This document shows, piece by piece, positions 33,362 to 42,185 of a stretch of DNA of 64,000 nucleotides. Positions within the stretch are counted from its first letter, which is position 1. Every line of letters starts with the position of its first letter. This DNA is from Nocardioides immobilis (lineage in GTDB: Bacteria; Actinomycetota; Actinomycetes; Propionibacteriales; Nocardioidaceae): the NCBI RefSeq assembly GCF_003515065.1, contig NZ_QXGH01000014.1, forward strand, positions 124,001 to 188,000. Reading direction: 5' to 3'. Made by a program: the position numbers and the translations under genes. The notes below the pieces were generated by a model. The model made no database searches, was not told the DNA's origin, and saw only the letters and a list, made by a program, of their open reading frames with translations.

Positions 33362-34461
33362 CAGCGCTCCGGGCCGATGTAGTTGCCCTCGTCGTCCCAG
33401 TGCTCGGCGACCTTCTTGCTCGGCTGGACCCGCGGGGGCTCGCCGGGCATCTTCGGGTAGTCGGGCGGGAAGTTCAGCTCGCCTCCCGGCAGCTCCTCCC
33501 ACAGCTGGAGCAGAGGCTCGAGCGAGAAGGCCCGGTCGTCGATGCTCGCCCACGGGTCACCGTCGGCGACGCGGTCGGGCACGGTGAAGAGGTTGAACTC
33601 CTTCGGGTCCTTCACGTCGGCGAGCTCGTCCCAGGTCATCGGGGTCGAGACCGGAGCGCCGGGGATCGGCCGCAGCGAGTAGGCCGAGGCGATGGTCCGG
33701 TCGCGGTTGTTCTGGTTGTAGTCGACGAAGATCCGCTCGCCCCGCTCCTCCTTCCACCACGCGGTGGTCACGCCGCCGTCGCGACGCTCGAGCTCGCGAC
33801 CGAAGCCGATCGCCGCGTGCCGGACCTCCTCGAACGTCCAGCGGGGCTCGATGCGGACGTAGATGTGGATGCCGCGGTTGCCGGAGGTCTTGGGGTAGCC
33901 GGTGATGCCCAGCTCCTCGAGCACCTCGCGGGCGACGCCCGCGACCCGCACCGCGTCGGCGAAGGTCGTGCCCGGCTGGGGGTCGAGGTCGATCCTCAGC
34001 TCGTCGGGCCTGTCGAGACTGCCGACGTCGTCCGTTCGTCTGACAGGCCAGGGGTGGAACGTGAGCGCGCCCATCTGCGCGCACCACACGGGCACCGCGA
34101 TCTCCGTCGGGCAGATCTCGTCGGCGGTCCGCCCGGACGGGAACGTGATCTGCACCGACTCGAGATAGTCGGGCGCCCCCTTCGGCACCCGCTTCTGGTA
34201 GAACGCCTCGGCGTCCTTGTCCCACGGGCCGGTGGCGAGCTTGAAGCCTTCGCGTACGCCGTTGGGCCACCGCTCCAGCGCGGTCGGCCGGTCGCGGAGC
34301 GCCCGCATCAGGCCATCAGCCACGCTGACGACGTACTCCGCCACCATCAGCTTGGTGACCTCGGGCGTGCGCTCGGTGGCCTCATAGATCACCCGGTCGG
34401 CGCTCGAGACCCGCACAGCACGGTCGCCTGCCTGCACCTCGACGGCAGCGGTCTTCGCCAT
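33361..34461 (-). CDS. LigD-type NHEJ polymerase/primase domain protein (stand-alone)
   Basis: 366 residues from ATG 34461. AEP-type active site: LRIDLDPQPGTTFADAV (metal-binding D-x-D), TSGNRGIHIYVRIEP (catalytic His), and FVDYNQNNRDRTIASAYSLRP. This is the stand-alone polymerase that cooperates with Ku and LigC in break repair. A repeat-like 20-mer (34001-34020) falls in the coding sequence, giving GSLDRPDE just before the D-x-D motif. Confidence 0.93.
   Translation of the reverse strand: MAKTAAVEVQAGDRAVRVSSADRVIYEATERTPEVTKLMVAEYVVSVADGLMRALRDRPTALERWPNGVREGFKLATGPWDKDAEAFYQKRVPKGAPDYLESVQITFPSGRTADEICPTEIAVPVWCAQMGALTFHPWPVRRTDDVGSLDRPDELRIDLDPQPGTTFADAVRVAGVAREVLEELGITGYPKTSGNRGIHIYVRIEPRWTFEEVRHAAIGFGRELERRDGGVTTAWWKEERGERIFVDYNQNNRDRTIASAYSLRPIPGAPVSTPMTWDELADVKDPKEFNLFTVPDRVADGDPWASIDDRAFSLEPLLQLWEELPGGELNFPPDYPKMPGEPPRVQPSKKVAEHWDDEGNYIGPER
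34001..34020 (+). repeat. 20-bp dispersed repeat, copy 2 (weak)
   Basis: tcgtcgggcctgtcgagact matches the consensus tggtcgagcytgtcgagacc at 17 of 20 positions. It lies in the polymerase gene at a point where homologues, from memory, have a shorter loop. Confidence 0.4.
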
Positions 34462-34526
34462 GCCCGTGACCCTAACGGCCGGCACCTACCCCGGTGTGTC
34501 GGTGCCGGCCGTCAGGTGGAGGGAGG

Positions 34527-34842
34527 TCAGCGGCGGTAGTCGGCGATCACGCGGAAGTGGGCGCGCTTGGTCAGGGTGGCGCCGGTCGGGATGTCGCGCT
34601 CGTTCGCACGGGTCACGACCTGCACGAAGATGTTGTACCGCCCCGGCTGGACGTTGAACGTCAGGCCGCCGTGCGGGTTGGGCCGGATCCGGTCGACCAC
34701 CGGGATGCCGCCGCGCGAGACGTAGATCTGCTCGATCTGACCGGCACTCCCCCGGCGCGGCCGGCAGCAGGAGCGAGCCGGCGGTTGCAGTCGCGAGCGC
34801 GGCTGCGGCCAGCGCCCGGCGTACCGAGGGGGTCGAGATCAT
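34527..34842 (-). pseudogene. Small secreted protein, frameshifted
   Basis: It starts with a clear signal peptide (MISTPSVRRALAAAALATAT ... LLLPAAP), then coding switches to the next frame: QIEQIYVSRGGIPVVDRIRP ... FNVQPGRYNIFVQVV ... HFRVIADYRR and a stop at 34527. The junction is at a run of five C (34749-34753, G on the coding strand); removing one restores a protein of about 104 residues. Either a sequencing error or a real lesion. Function not recognised. Confidence 0.7.
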
Positions 34843-34949
34843 GGCGCCACGCTAGGACGGATTCCCAGCCCGTGAATCAGGGTTAGCCCTTTTGCACGAA
34901 GGTTCCCGCCGGGAGGCAACCACAGCCCCGCCCGCGCGTCTGGACTGGC

Positions 34950-35999
34950 ATGAAGCGCACTATCGCAGCAGCCGTCCTCGCCGCCGCTCTTCCCACGCTC
35001 CCGCTGGCAGGCCCTGCCTCAGCGGGCGAGCCCATGTGTCGTGGCCAGGAGGCCACCCACGTCGGTGTGCCAGGTGAGCTGCTCATCACCAGCCCGGGAC
35101 CGGACGTCATCGTGACCAACGGCGCGCGCGCCGTACGGTCCCTCAACGGCGACGACGTCATCTGCGCGACCGGCAACCAGGCGGTCACGATCACCCCCGG
35201 CGGCGGCGACGATGTCGTCGACGCCCGGTCGATCGGTGACGACGGTTGGGCCACGACCCATCTCGGCGCACGCGGGGTGGCCGGCAGCTCGGGCGACGAC
35301 GTCTACCTCGGAAGCGCCAACAGCGAAGCCGTTCGACTCGCCTCGGGCGCGCCGGCGGACCGCAAGCGGGTCAGCCTGGGTGGCGGCGAGGACTACTTCA
35401 CGGTCGAGGACGGCTATCCCGGCCGCGCGCGGGCGTGGCTCGGCGCGGGGCCCGACCAAGCCTCCGTCTACGGGATCCGGTCCGGGATCGACCTCGACTT
35501 CGGACCCGGCCGCCACGACCAGCTCACCGCGTGGTGCGACGACTGCGAGGACGCGACCTTCAACCTGCGACGCGGGACGATCCGGGTCGACGGCGCGCCC
35601 GCCGGGCAGGCGTCGAACATCGAGAAGCTCGAGTTCGACACCTCGACCCTGGGGGCCGTGCACAGCGCGACGGTGATCGGCAACGATGCCGCGAACTGGA
35701 TCTCCTTGCACGCGTGCCTCAGCGAGGTTCGCGCCGGCGCCGGCAACGACGATGTCTATGCCAGCGGGCACCAGAACGTCTGTGGCCGGCTGGAAGCCGA
35801 GATCCTCGGCGGCGCGGGTGACGACTTCCTCTGGGGCTGGGACGGTCGTACGACGACTCGTGGCGGTCCCGGCGACGACGCGATGGTCGGCGGTCCGGGC
35901 AGTGACACCCTCCGCGGTGGCGACGGCCAGGACCTCGCCCGCGGCGGCCCGGGCGAGGACGCCTGCCGGGCGGAGCTCCGACGAAGCTGCGAGAGTTGA
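34950..35999 (+). CDS. Secreted RTX-type calcium-binding repeat protein
   Basis: 349 residues with a signal peptide (MKRTIAAAVLAAALPTLPLAGPASA). Several nonapeptide-like repeats GGxGxDxux, best at the end: ILGGAGDDFLWGW, GGPGDDAMVGGPGSDTL and RGGDGQDLARGGPGEDAC, and also earlier (ITPGGGDDVVDA, SLGGGEDYF). These form calcium-bound parallel beta rolls. Secreted; role unknown. Divergent from the frameshifted secreted-protein gene. Confidence 0.88.
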   Translation: MKRTIAAAVLAAALPTLPLAGPASAGEPMCRGQEATHVGVPGELLITSPGPDVIVTNGARAVRSLNGDDVICATGNQAVTITPGGGDDVVDARSIGDDGWATTHLGARGVAGSSGDDVYLGSANSEAVRLASGAPADRKRVSLGGGEDYFTVEDGYPGRARAWLGAGPDQASVYGIRSGIDLDFGPGRHDQLTAWCDDCEDATFNLRRGTIRVDGAPAGQASNIEKLEFDTSTLGAVHSATVIGNDAANWISLHACLSEVRAGAGNDDVYASGHQNVCGRLEAEILGGAGDDFLWGWDGRTTTRGGPGDDAMVGGPGSDTLRGGDGQDLARGGPGEDACRAELRRSCES

Positions 36000-36004
36000 G
36001 CGCC

Positions 36005-36127
36005 GTGAGGTGGACGATCCCGGCCGCGCTCGCGGCCGCCGTACGACGTCATCTGCGCGAGAGGGTCGCCGGTTCGTCTCCCTCATCCCCGGGCGGCGCC
36101 GAGACCAAGTTCTCCTGCGAGCGCTGA
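36005..36127 (+). CDS. Possible 40-residue ORF, remnant or spurious
   Basis: GTG start; begins MRWTIPAALAAAV like a signal peptide, then breaks into Arg/Ser/Pro-rich sequence ending FSCER. No good ribosome site. Its stop abuts the msrB stop. It may be the remains of a secreted-protein gene, or nothing. Confidence 0.2.
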   Translation: MRWTIPAALAAAVRRHLRERVAGSSPSSPGGAETKFSCER

Positions 36128-36532
36128 TCAGGCCTCGTCGGCGGGCTCCAGGGTCAGGCTGATCGAGTTGATGCAGTAGCGGTCACCGGTCGGGGTGCCG
36201 TAGCCGTCCGGGAAGACGTGGCCGAGGTGCGAGCCGCAGTTGGTGCACCGGACCTCGGTGCGGACCATGCCGGCGGACTTGTCCTCGATGTACTCGATCG
36301 TGTCGCTGATCGGCTGGTAGAAGCTCGGCCAGCCGCATCCCGAGTGGAACTTCGTGTCCGACTCGAAGAGCTTGGCCTGGCACGCCTTGCAGCGGTAGAC
36401 ACCCTTGGTCTCGGTGTCGGTGTACTCGCCCTTGAAGGCGCGCTCGGTGCCGGCCTTGCGGAGCACGGCGTACTCCTCAGGAGTGAGCTCTGCCTTCCAC
36501 TCCTCGTCGGTCTTCTCCACGTTGTAGGTCAT
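36128..36532 (-). CDS. msrB: Peptide-methionine (R)-S-oxide reductase
   Basis: 134 residues from ATG 36532. Zinc ligands [11 protein letters not shown] and [17 protein letters not shown] (two C-x2-C), substrate motif [12 protein letters not shown], and catalytic Cys in [10 protein letters not shown]. It repairs methionine R-sulfoxide. Standard length. Confidence 0.97.
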   Translation of the reverse strand: MTYNVEKTDEEWKAELTPEEYAVLRKAGTERAFKGEYTDTETKGVYRCKACQAKLFESDTKFHSGCGWPSFYQPISDTIEYIEDKSAGMVRTEVRCTNCGSHLGHVFPDGYGTPTGDRYCINSISLTLEPADEA

Positions 36533-36594
36533 GGTTCCGAGGCTACCCACGGGCCGTTCGGCTCACGCCGCAGTCAGGTAAAGATTCGCCCCGG

Positions 36595-37335
36595 TCAGAC
36601 GTCGTCGGTGGGCACCGGCAGCGGCTCGACCTGCCCTGGCGGCGGCGCCTCGATCGTCACCGGCTCGCCCCACTCGCTGAAGGTCGCGTCGACGGTCTCG
36701 CCCATCGCCACCACGATCATCCGACGGAGCAGGTTGTGGTCGTCGAGCCATAGCCGGTAGGTGACGTCCGGAACGCGCTCGATCGGCACGTCGAGCTCGT
36801 CCGCCAGGAACTCCTTGCGCATCCTCACGTCGTAGCGGTGGGTCATCCCGTACTCGACCTCGTGCGACGCGCCGTACTCGAGCGTCTCGATGCCGGACTC
36901 GAAGGTCGACGCCATCTCCGCCGGGCTGCCCATGCTCATCTCGGCGAGCACCTGGTCCACGAGGTAGTCGGGGAGCTGGAAGTAGATCCGCTCCCCCTCG
37001 TCGCGGAAGTAGGCCTCGCCGTCGACGATCGTCATCTCCCCGACGGTCACACCGTCGTCATAGGTGCCGGTCATCGCGAGATCGTCGTCCGTCGCGCCGT
37101 ACCGGACGTCCATCGACATCGTCCCGACGCCGGCCTCCATCTCCAGGTGCATCGTCGGATGGCGGAACATCGCCTCGGTGATGGCGTCGGCGAAGGTGGC
37201 CTCGGTCAGCGGCACGTAACCAGGCTCTGCCTCGATCAGCTGCCAGTGGGAGTCGACGAGGCGGCACCCCGATACCAGCGCCGGCAACGCGAGCGCAGTC
37301 GCGGCAAGCGGCAGCGCACGTTTCCCCCAGGACAT
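36595..37335 (-). CDS. Lipoprotein, LppX/LprG-like fold
   Basis: 246 residues. Lipobox LPALVSGC with Cys at about 24. The mature part (TEATFADAITEAMFRHPTMHLEMEAG ... VDGEAYFRDEGERIYFQL ... TYRLWLDDHNLLRRMIVV) follows the half-barrel pattern of actinobacterial LppX/LprAFG lipoproteins, which carry lipids at the cell envelope. It lies 31 bp from hemQ in the same direction. Confidence 0.75.
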   Translation of the reverse strand: MSWGKRALPLAATALALPALVSGCRLVDSHWQLIEAEPGYVPLTEATFADAITEAMFRHPTMHLEMEAGVGTMSMDVRYGATDDDLAMTGTYDDGVTVGEMTIVDGEAYFRDEGERIYFQLPDYLVDQVLAEMSMGSPAEMASTFESGIETLEYGASHEVEYGMTHRYDVRMRKEFLADELDVPIERVPDVTYRLWLDDHNLLRRMIVVAMGETVDATFSEWGEPVTIEAPPPGQVEPLPVPTDDV

Positions 37336-37366
37336 GGTCGAACGGTAGACGCCGGCGCGGTTCCGG

Positions 37367-38092
37367 TCAGGGGATCCGGTCGATCAGGTCCGCGACCTCG
37401 ACCCGGGCGCCGGTGTAGAACGGCACCTCCTCGCGCACGTGGCGGCGGGTCTCGGACCCACGCAGGTGGCGCATCAGGTCGACGATCCGGGTCAGGTCGT
37501 CGGCCTCGAAGGCGAGGATCCACTCGTAGTCACCGAGCGCGAACGACGGCACCGTGTTGGCGCGGACGTCGGGGTAGTCGCGGCCCATCTGGCCGTGCTC
37601 GGCGAGGAGGCGGCGGCGCTCGGTCTCGTCGAGGAGGTACCACTCGTAGGAGCGGACGAAGGGGTAGACCGCCACGTAGGCGTGGGCCCGCTCGTCGGCG
37701 AGGAACGCCGGCAGGTGGCTGCGGTTGAACTCCGCGGGCCGGTGCAGGGCCATCTGCGACCACACCGGCGCCAACCGCGAGCCGAACGCCGTACGACGAA
37801 GCCGGTGGTAGGCCTGCTGCAGCTGGTCGCTGGTCGCGGCGTGCCACCAGACCATGAGGTCGGCGTCGGCGCGGAGGCCGGCGACGTCGTACACACCGCG
37901 GACGACCACGTCGTCCGCGGCGAGCTCAGCGAGCAGGGCCTCGACCTCGGCCGCCTCGCTCTTGCGGACGACGTCGTCGCCGCCGATCGGGCGCTCGAGC
38001 TTGAAGACCGACCACATCGTGAAGCGGATCGTGTCGTTGAGCTCGTTGATCTTGGCGGCGTTGGACTTGATGTCCGCCTGCGGGTCGCTCAT
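37367..38092 (-). CDS. hemQ: Coproheme decarboxylase HemQ (ChdC)
   Basis: 241 residues from ATG 38092 (MSDPQADIKSNAAKINELND), with GGAGG upstream. Chlorite-dismutase fold signatures: RFTMWSVFKLER, LMVWWHAAT, YPFVRSYEWYLL (catalytic Tyr region) and VPSFALGDYEWILAFE. It decarboxylates coproheme to haem b, the last step of the coproporphyrin-dependent route. Directly downstream of hemY, with a strong hairpin between them. Confidence 0.95.
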   Translation of the reverse strand: MSDPQADIKSNAAKINELNDTIRFTMWSVFKLERPIGGDDVVRKSEAAEVEALLAELAADDVVVRGVYDVAGLRADADLMVWWHAATSDQLQQAYHRLRRTAFGSRLAPVWSQMALHRPAEFNRSHLPAFLADERAHAYVAVYPFVRSYEWYLLDETERRRLLAEHGQMGRDYPDVRANTVPSFALGDYEWILAFEADDLTRIVDLMRHLRGSETRRHVREEVPFYTGARVEVADLIDRIP

Positions 38093-38111
38093 GCCTCCAT
38101 TGTGCCGAGTC

Positions 38112-38151
38112 GGGTGGGTGAGAGTGACCGATGGGTCACTCTCACCCACCC
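38112..38151. repeat. Perfect 18-bp-arm hairpin overlapping the hemY stop
   Basis: gggtgggtgagagtgacc - gatg - ggtcactctcacccaccc, no mismatch. It contains the hemY TGA and ends 20 bp before hemQ. It may attenuate or terminate transcription between the two genes or be a dispersed repeat. Confidence 0.85.
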
Positions 38152-39485
38152 AGCTCACCGGCGGCGCGATGGCCGGAGGCGATGCAGGCGGCGATGCCGA
38201 CGCCGTCGTACGCCGCTCCGCACACCGCGAGGCCAGGGACCTCGGCGACCGCGGCGCGGATCCGGGCGACCCGGTCGAGGTGGCCGACCCAGTACTGCGG
38301 CAGGCCGCCGCCCCAGCGCTGGACGACCGCGTCGACGGGGCTCGCGGCCAGCCCGGTCGCGGCGCCGAGGTCGGTCAGGGAGGCCCCGACCAGCTCCTCG
38401 TCGGAGACCTGGAGAGTCGCTTCCTCGCCGAACCGGCCGAGGGAGGTGCGCAGCACGAGCAGCCCGTCCGCAGCGGCCCGCACCCAGTCCCACTTCGCGA
38501 ACGAGAACGTCGAGGCCTTGATCGCCCGATCGTCGACCGGCGGCACCAGGAATCCTGCGGCGCCGACGTCGAGGGCCTCGGCCACGCCGGGGTCGTCGGC
38601 ACGGAACGCGAGCGTCACGAGTGCGACCGATGCGTAGCCGATCTGCTCCAGCTCCCCCGCCGCGACGGGCGCGACGTCGGCCAGCAGTCGCGCCGACGGC
38701 GCCGCGGGGGTCGCGAGGACCAGGCCGTCGGCGGCCTCCTCACCGCCGGCGGTGGAGACCACGAAACCCGAGCCGGTACGGCGGACCGCGGTGACCGGGG
38801 CGTCGTACCGAAGTTCGACCCCGGGCCGCTCGCGCAGGTCCGCCTCGAGCGCAGCAGGCAGGCGCCACATGCCGCCCTCGACGCCCGCGAACATCGGCGG
38901 CGCATCCGCGGGAGGGGCCGGGAGCGTGAACTCCCTGCGGGCGAGCAGCTCGGCGAGCTGGGGGGCAGCCGAGCGGATCGAGATGTGGCGCGCCTGGCCG
39001 GCGTAGACGCCGCCGAGCAGGGGCTCCACGAGCCGGTCGACGACCTCCTGGCCGAACCGGTTGGCGACCAGCCAGCCGACCGACTCGTCCTCGTCGGGGT
39101 GCTGGATGTACTGGTGCCGGGCCCGGCTCATGCCCTCCGGCGAGAGGATCCCGGAGGCCTCGAGCTGGTCGAGGTCCAGCGGGGCGCCCATCAGGGTCCG
39201 GGGCAGCGGGCGCAGCGCGTCACGGGTCCAGATCCGCGACGTCGCCGGGGTGGGGTGGGTCAGCGGCAGTCCGACCGCGGTCGCGAGGTCGACCCCCTCC
39301 GGGCGGCGGTTGATCATCGCCTCGGCGCCGACGTCGACCGTGATGCCGGCGACCTCGCCGCGCCGCAGCTTGCCGCCCACCCGGTCGGTCGCCTCGAGGA
39401 CCAGCACCTCGTGGCCGGCGTCGGCCAGGCCGCGGGCCGCGGTCAGCCCGCTGATCCCGCCACCCACCACGATGAACCGGCTCAC
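38142..39485 (-). CDS. hemY: Coproporphyrinogen/protoporphyrinogen oxidase HemY (CgoX)
   Basis: 447 residues. FAD-binding FIVVGGGISGLTAARGLADAGHEVLVLEATDRVGGKLRR, then DVGAEAMINRRPEG, VEPLLGGVYAG, and C-terminal GLAVCGAAYDGVGIAACIASG. It oxidises coproporphyrinogen III in actinobacteria. In line with hemQ downstream; hemE is 0.9 kb upstream in the same direction beyond the opposite-strand NYN gene. Confidence 0.94.
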   Translation of the reverse strand: MSRFIVVGGGISGLTAARGLADAGHEVLVLEATDRVGGKLRRGEVAGITVDVGAEAMINRRPEGVDLATAVGLPLTHPTPATSRIWTRDALRPLPRTLMGAPLDLDQLEASGILSPEGMSRARHQYIQHPDEDESVGWLVANRFGQEVVDRLVEPLLGGVYAGQARHISIRSAAPQLAELLARREFTLPAPPADAPPMFAGVEGGMWRLPAALEADLRERPGVELRYDAPVTAVRRTGSGFVVSTAGGEEAADGLVLATPAAPSARLLADVAPVAAGELEQIGYASVALVTLAFRADDPGVAEALDVGAAGFLVPPVDDRAIKASTFSFAKWDWVRAAADGLLVLRTSLGRFGEEATLQVSDEELVGASLTDLGAATGLAASPVDAVVQRWGGGLPQYWVGHLDRVARIRAAVAEVPGLAVCGAAYDGVGIAACIASGHRAAGELGG

Positions 39486-39526
39486 GGCACCAGCGTGGCA
39501 GACGCTGACAGGACATGATGGGTCGC

Positions 39527-40405
39527 ATGTCGACCCCGAACGCGCGCCTGGCTGTCCTGATCGACGCCGACAACACCTCGCCGAAGCACGCCAGTGCCCT
39601 GCTCGACGAGCTGGCGTCGTACGGCGTCGCGTCGGTCAAGCGTGCCTACGGCGACTGGACGACCCCGCAGCTGGGCGGCTGGAAGAGCGCCCTCAACCAG
39701 CACGCGATCGTGCCGATCCAGCAGTTCGCCTACACGACCGGCAAGAACTCCACCGACTCGATGCTCATCATCGACGCGATGGACCTCCTTTACTCGGGCA
39801 ACCTCGACGCGTTCGCGCTGGTGTCGAGCGACAGCGACTTCACCCGGCTCGCGACCCGGATCCGCGAGTCCGGCAAGACCGTCTACGGCCTCGGGCTGCG
39901 CAAGACGCCGGCGTCGCTGGTGGCCGCGTGCGACCGGTTCATCTACCTCGAGGTGCTGGGGCGGGAGCCCGCCCAGCCCGCCAAGGTGTCGTCGCCGGAG
40001 GAACCGCCGCTTCCCGATCTCGAGAGCCTGCTGACGCGCGCCGTCGACCACTCGTCCTCCGATGAGGGCAGCGTCGGTCTCGGGTCGCTCAGCAACTACC
40101 TGCGGAGCCAGAGCGCCTCGTTCGACCCGCGCCTCTACGGCTACTCCAAGCTCTCCGCGCTCGTGCAGGCCCAGCCCTACCTGACCGTCACCGGCAGCGG
40201 GAGCGGGATCCAGGTGAGCCTGAAGTCGGCTGCTCAGGCACCGCCCGCCAAGAAGGCGACGGCGAAGCGGGCTTCCGCACGGCGGACGCCGGCCAAGAAG
40301 GCGACGGCCGAGAAGCCGGCCGAGAAGGCCGTCGAGCAGCCGACGGAGAAGCCGGAGAAGCCCGCCTCGCAGAACACGGCGTCCAAGAGGCGGCGCGCTG
40401 GCTGA
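39527..40405 (+). CDS. NYN-domain nuclease-like protein with LOTUS (OST-HTH) domain and basic tail
   Basis: 292 residues from ATG 39527. NYN/PIN-like: AVLIDADNTSPKHASALLDEL, DSMLIIDAMDLLY, ALVSSDSDFTRLATRIRESG, VYGLGLRKTPASLVAACDRFIYLE, keeping the acidic metal ligands. OST-HTH from about residue 165 (LLTRAVDHSS ... SNYLRSQSASFDPRLYGYSKLSALV). The last 60 residues are Lys/Ala/Pro-rich like histone H1 tails. Predicted to bind or cut RNA. Divergent from hemY by 41 bp. Confidence 0.9.
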   Translation: MSTPNARLAVLIDADNTSPKHASALLDELASYGVASVKRAYGDWTTPQLGGWKSALNQHAIVPIQQFAYTTGKNSTDSMLIIDAMDLLYSGNLDAFALVSSDSDFTRLATRIRESGKTVYGLGLRKTPASLVAACDRFIYLEVLGREPAQPAKVSSPEEPPLPDLESLLTRAVDHSSSDEGSVGLGSLSNYLRSQSASFDPRLYGYSKLSALVQAQPYLTVTGSGSGIQVSLKSAAQAPPAKKATAKRASARRTPAKKATAEKPAEKAVEQPTEKPEKPASQNTASKRRRAG

Positions 40406-40422
40406 CGCCCGCGGCTCCAGGA

Positions 40423-41475
40423 CTAACCGAGCGGGTAGGACTGCACGAACTCCGTCAGCCGGGCCAGCTGGTCGGGATCGGTCGACGGGATCACACCGTG
40501 CCCGAGGTTGAAGACGTGGCCGCGGGCGGCCCGCCCGGCGTCGATGATCTCGGCCGCGCGGGCGGTCATCACGTCGGTCGGGGCGAAGACCAGGGTCGGG
40601 TCGAGGTTGCCCTGGACGGCCCGGTCACCGACGACCGGGATCGCGGACGCGAGCGGGGTGCGCCAGTCGACACCGACCACGTCGGCACCCGCCTCCCCCA
40701 TCAGGCCGAGCAGGTTCGTCGTACCGACGCCGAAGTGGATCCGGGGTACGCCGAGGGCGCCGACCCGCGCGAGCACGGCGGCGGAGTGCGGCATGACGTA
40801 CTGCTCGTAGTCGGCGGGCGTCAGCGCGCCGGCCCAGGAGTCGAAGAGCTGGACGGCGGAGGCGCCGGCAGCGACCTGGACCTCGAGGAACGCCGCAGAG
40901 ACGCCGGCGATCTTGCGCATCAGGGCGTCCCAGACGTCCGGCGCGCCGAACATGAGCGCCTTGGTCTTCGCGTGCTCCTTGGAGGGCCCGCCCTCGACGA
41001 GGTACGACGCCACCGTGAACGGCGCGCCGGCGAAGCCGATGAGCGGCGTGCCACCGTTGATCCCGGCCAGCTCGCCGACGAGCGACCGGACCGCCTCGGT
41101 GATGAACGGGACGTGCTCGGGTGTCAGGTCCGGGATCGCCTCGACGTCGGCGAGGGTGCGGACCGGCTGGGCGACGACCGGGCCGACCCCCGGCTTGATG
41201 TCGAGGTCGACACCGACGGCCTTGAGCGGCAGCACGATGTCGGAGAAGAAGATGGCCGCGTCGACGCCGTACCGCCGCACCGGCTGGAGGGTGATCTCGG
41301 TGACCAGCTCGGCGTTCATGCAGGACTCGAGCATGTTGGTGCCCTCGCGGATGGCGAGGTACTCCGGCAGCGATCGGCCGGCCTGGCGCATGAACCACAC
41401 CGGGGTGTGGGGCACGGGCTCGCCACGCACCGCCTTGAGGAATGCGCTGTCGCTGAGGTCGTGAGGCTCGCCCAT
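40423..41475 (-). CDS. hemE: Uroporphyrinogen decarboxylase
   Basis: 350 residues. Signature [15 protein letters not shown] at the start, [30 protein letters not shown], and [19 protein letters not shown] at the end. It converts uroporphyrinogen III to coproporphyrinogen III, feeding HemY and HemQ. Divergent from the DUF3000 gene by 95 bp. Confidence 0.97.
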   Translation of the reverse strand: MGEPHDLSDSAFLKAVRGEPVPHTPVWFMRQAGRSLPEYLAIREGTNMLESCMNAELVTEITLQPVRRYGVDAAIFFSDIVLPLKAVGVDLDIKPGVGPVVAQPVRTLADVEAIPDLTPEHVPFITEAVRSLVGELAGINGGTPLIGFAGAPFTVASYLVEGGPSKEHAKTKALMFGAPDVWDALMRKIAGVSAAFLEVQVAAGASAVQLFDSWAGALTPADYEQYVMPHSAAVLARVGALGVPRIHFGVGTTNLLGLMGEAGADVVGVDWRTPLASAIPVVGDRAVQGNLDPTLVFAPTDVMTARAAEIIDAGRAARGHVFNLGHGVIPSTDPDQLARLTEFVQSYPLG

Positions 41476-41570
41476 ATCGGACCTAGGATCTCAGGCGGCC
41501 CCGGGTCGGCGCACACCGGTAGGCGGCGTGCCGCGGACCCGATCCCGCCGCCGTCTCCTATGGTGGCTTC

Positions 41571-42185
41571 ATGGTCGCCCGGCAGGAGTCGCACCAGGGG
41601 TCCGGCGCGGCCGGCGAGCCCCCGGAGTTCAGCGCTGCCGTGGCGGCGATGCGTGAGGCGGTCCTGCGCCCCGAGATCTTCTGCGAGGAGATGCCCGCGC
41701 CGCAGCGGATCGCGCCGTTCGCGACCGCTCTCTCGGCCGACGTCACCCTCGATGACGAGGAGGTCGCGACCGGCCGGATCGTGCTGCTGCACGACCCGGC
41801 GGGCAACGACGCGTGGGACGGCACCTTCCGCTGCGTGGCCTACTGCCGGGCCGAGATCGACCGCGACCTCGCCACCGACCCGATGCTCACCGACGTGGGC
41901 TGGACCTGGCTCACCGACGCGCTGGAGTCGCACGCGGCGGCGTACACCGCGCTGTCGGGGACGGTGACGCGGGTCGCGACCGAGAGCTACGGGACGATGG
42001 CCGGCGACGGCGGCTCGGCGCAGCTCGAGGTCCGGGCCTCCTGGACCCCCACCGACGCCCCGGCGCTCGGCGCCCATGTCGAGGCCTGGGGCGAGCTGCT
42101 GTGCACGGCAGGCGGACTCGAGCCGGTGCCCGACGGAGTCGCGGTGATGCCGTCGCGACGTGGCCAGCGGGGCGCCCCACTCTGA
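41571..42185 (+). CDS. DUF3000 protein
   Basis: 204 residues. The family pattern is recognisable: MREAVLRPEIFCEEMPAPQRIAPFATALSADV, GRIVLLHDPAGNDAWDGTFRCVAYCRAEID, and LGAHVEAWGELLCTAGGLEPVP. Actinobacteria-specific; function unknown. Its TGA overlaps the rnd ATG by one base (TGATG), as is usual for this pair. Confidence 0.92.
   Translation: MVARQESHQGSGAAGEPPEFSAAVAAMREAVLRPEIFCEEMPAPQRIAPFATALSADVTLDDEEVATGRIVLLHDPAGNDAWDGTFRCVAYCRAEIDRDLATDPMLTDVGWTWLTDALESHAAAYTALSGTVTRVATESYGTMAGDGGSAQLEVRASWTPTDAPALGAHVEAWGELLCTAGGLEPVPDGVAVMPSRRGQRGAPL

Noticed and set aside
38093..38158. Upstream start for hemQ at 38158
   Set aside because: This would translate through the hairpin and overlap hemY; the ATG at 38092 has GGAGG and the family N-terminus.
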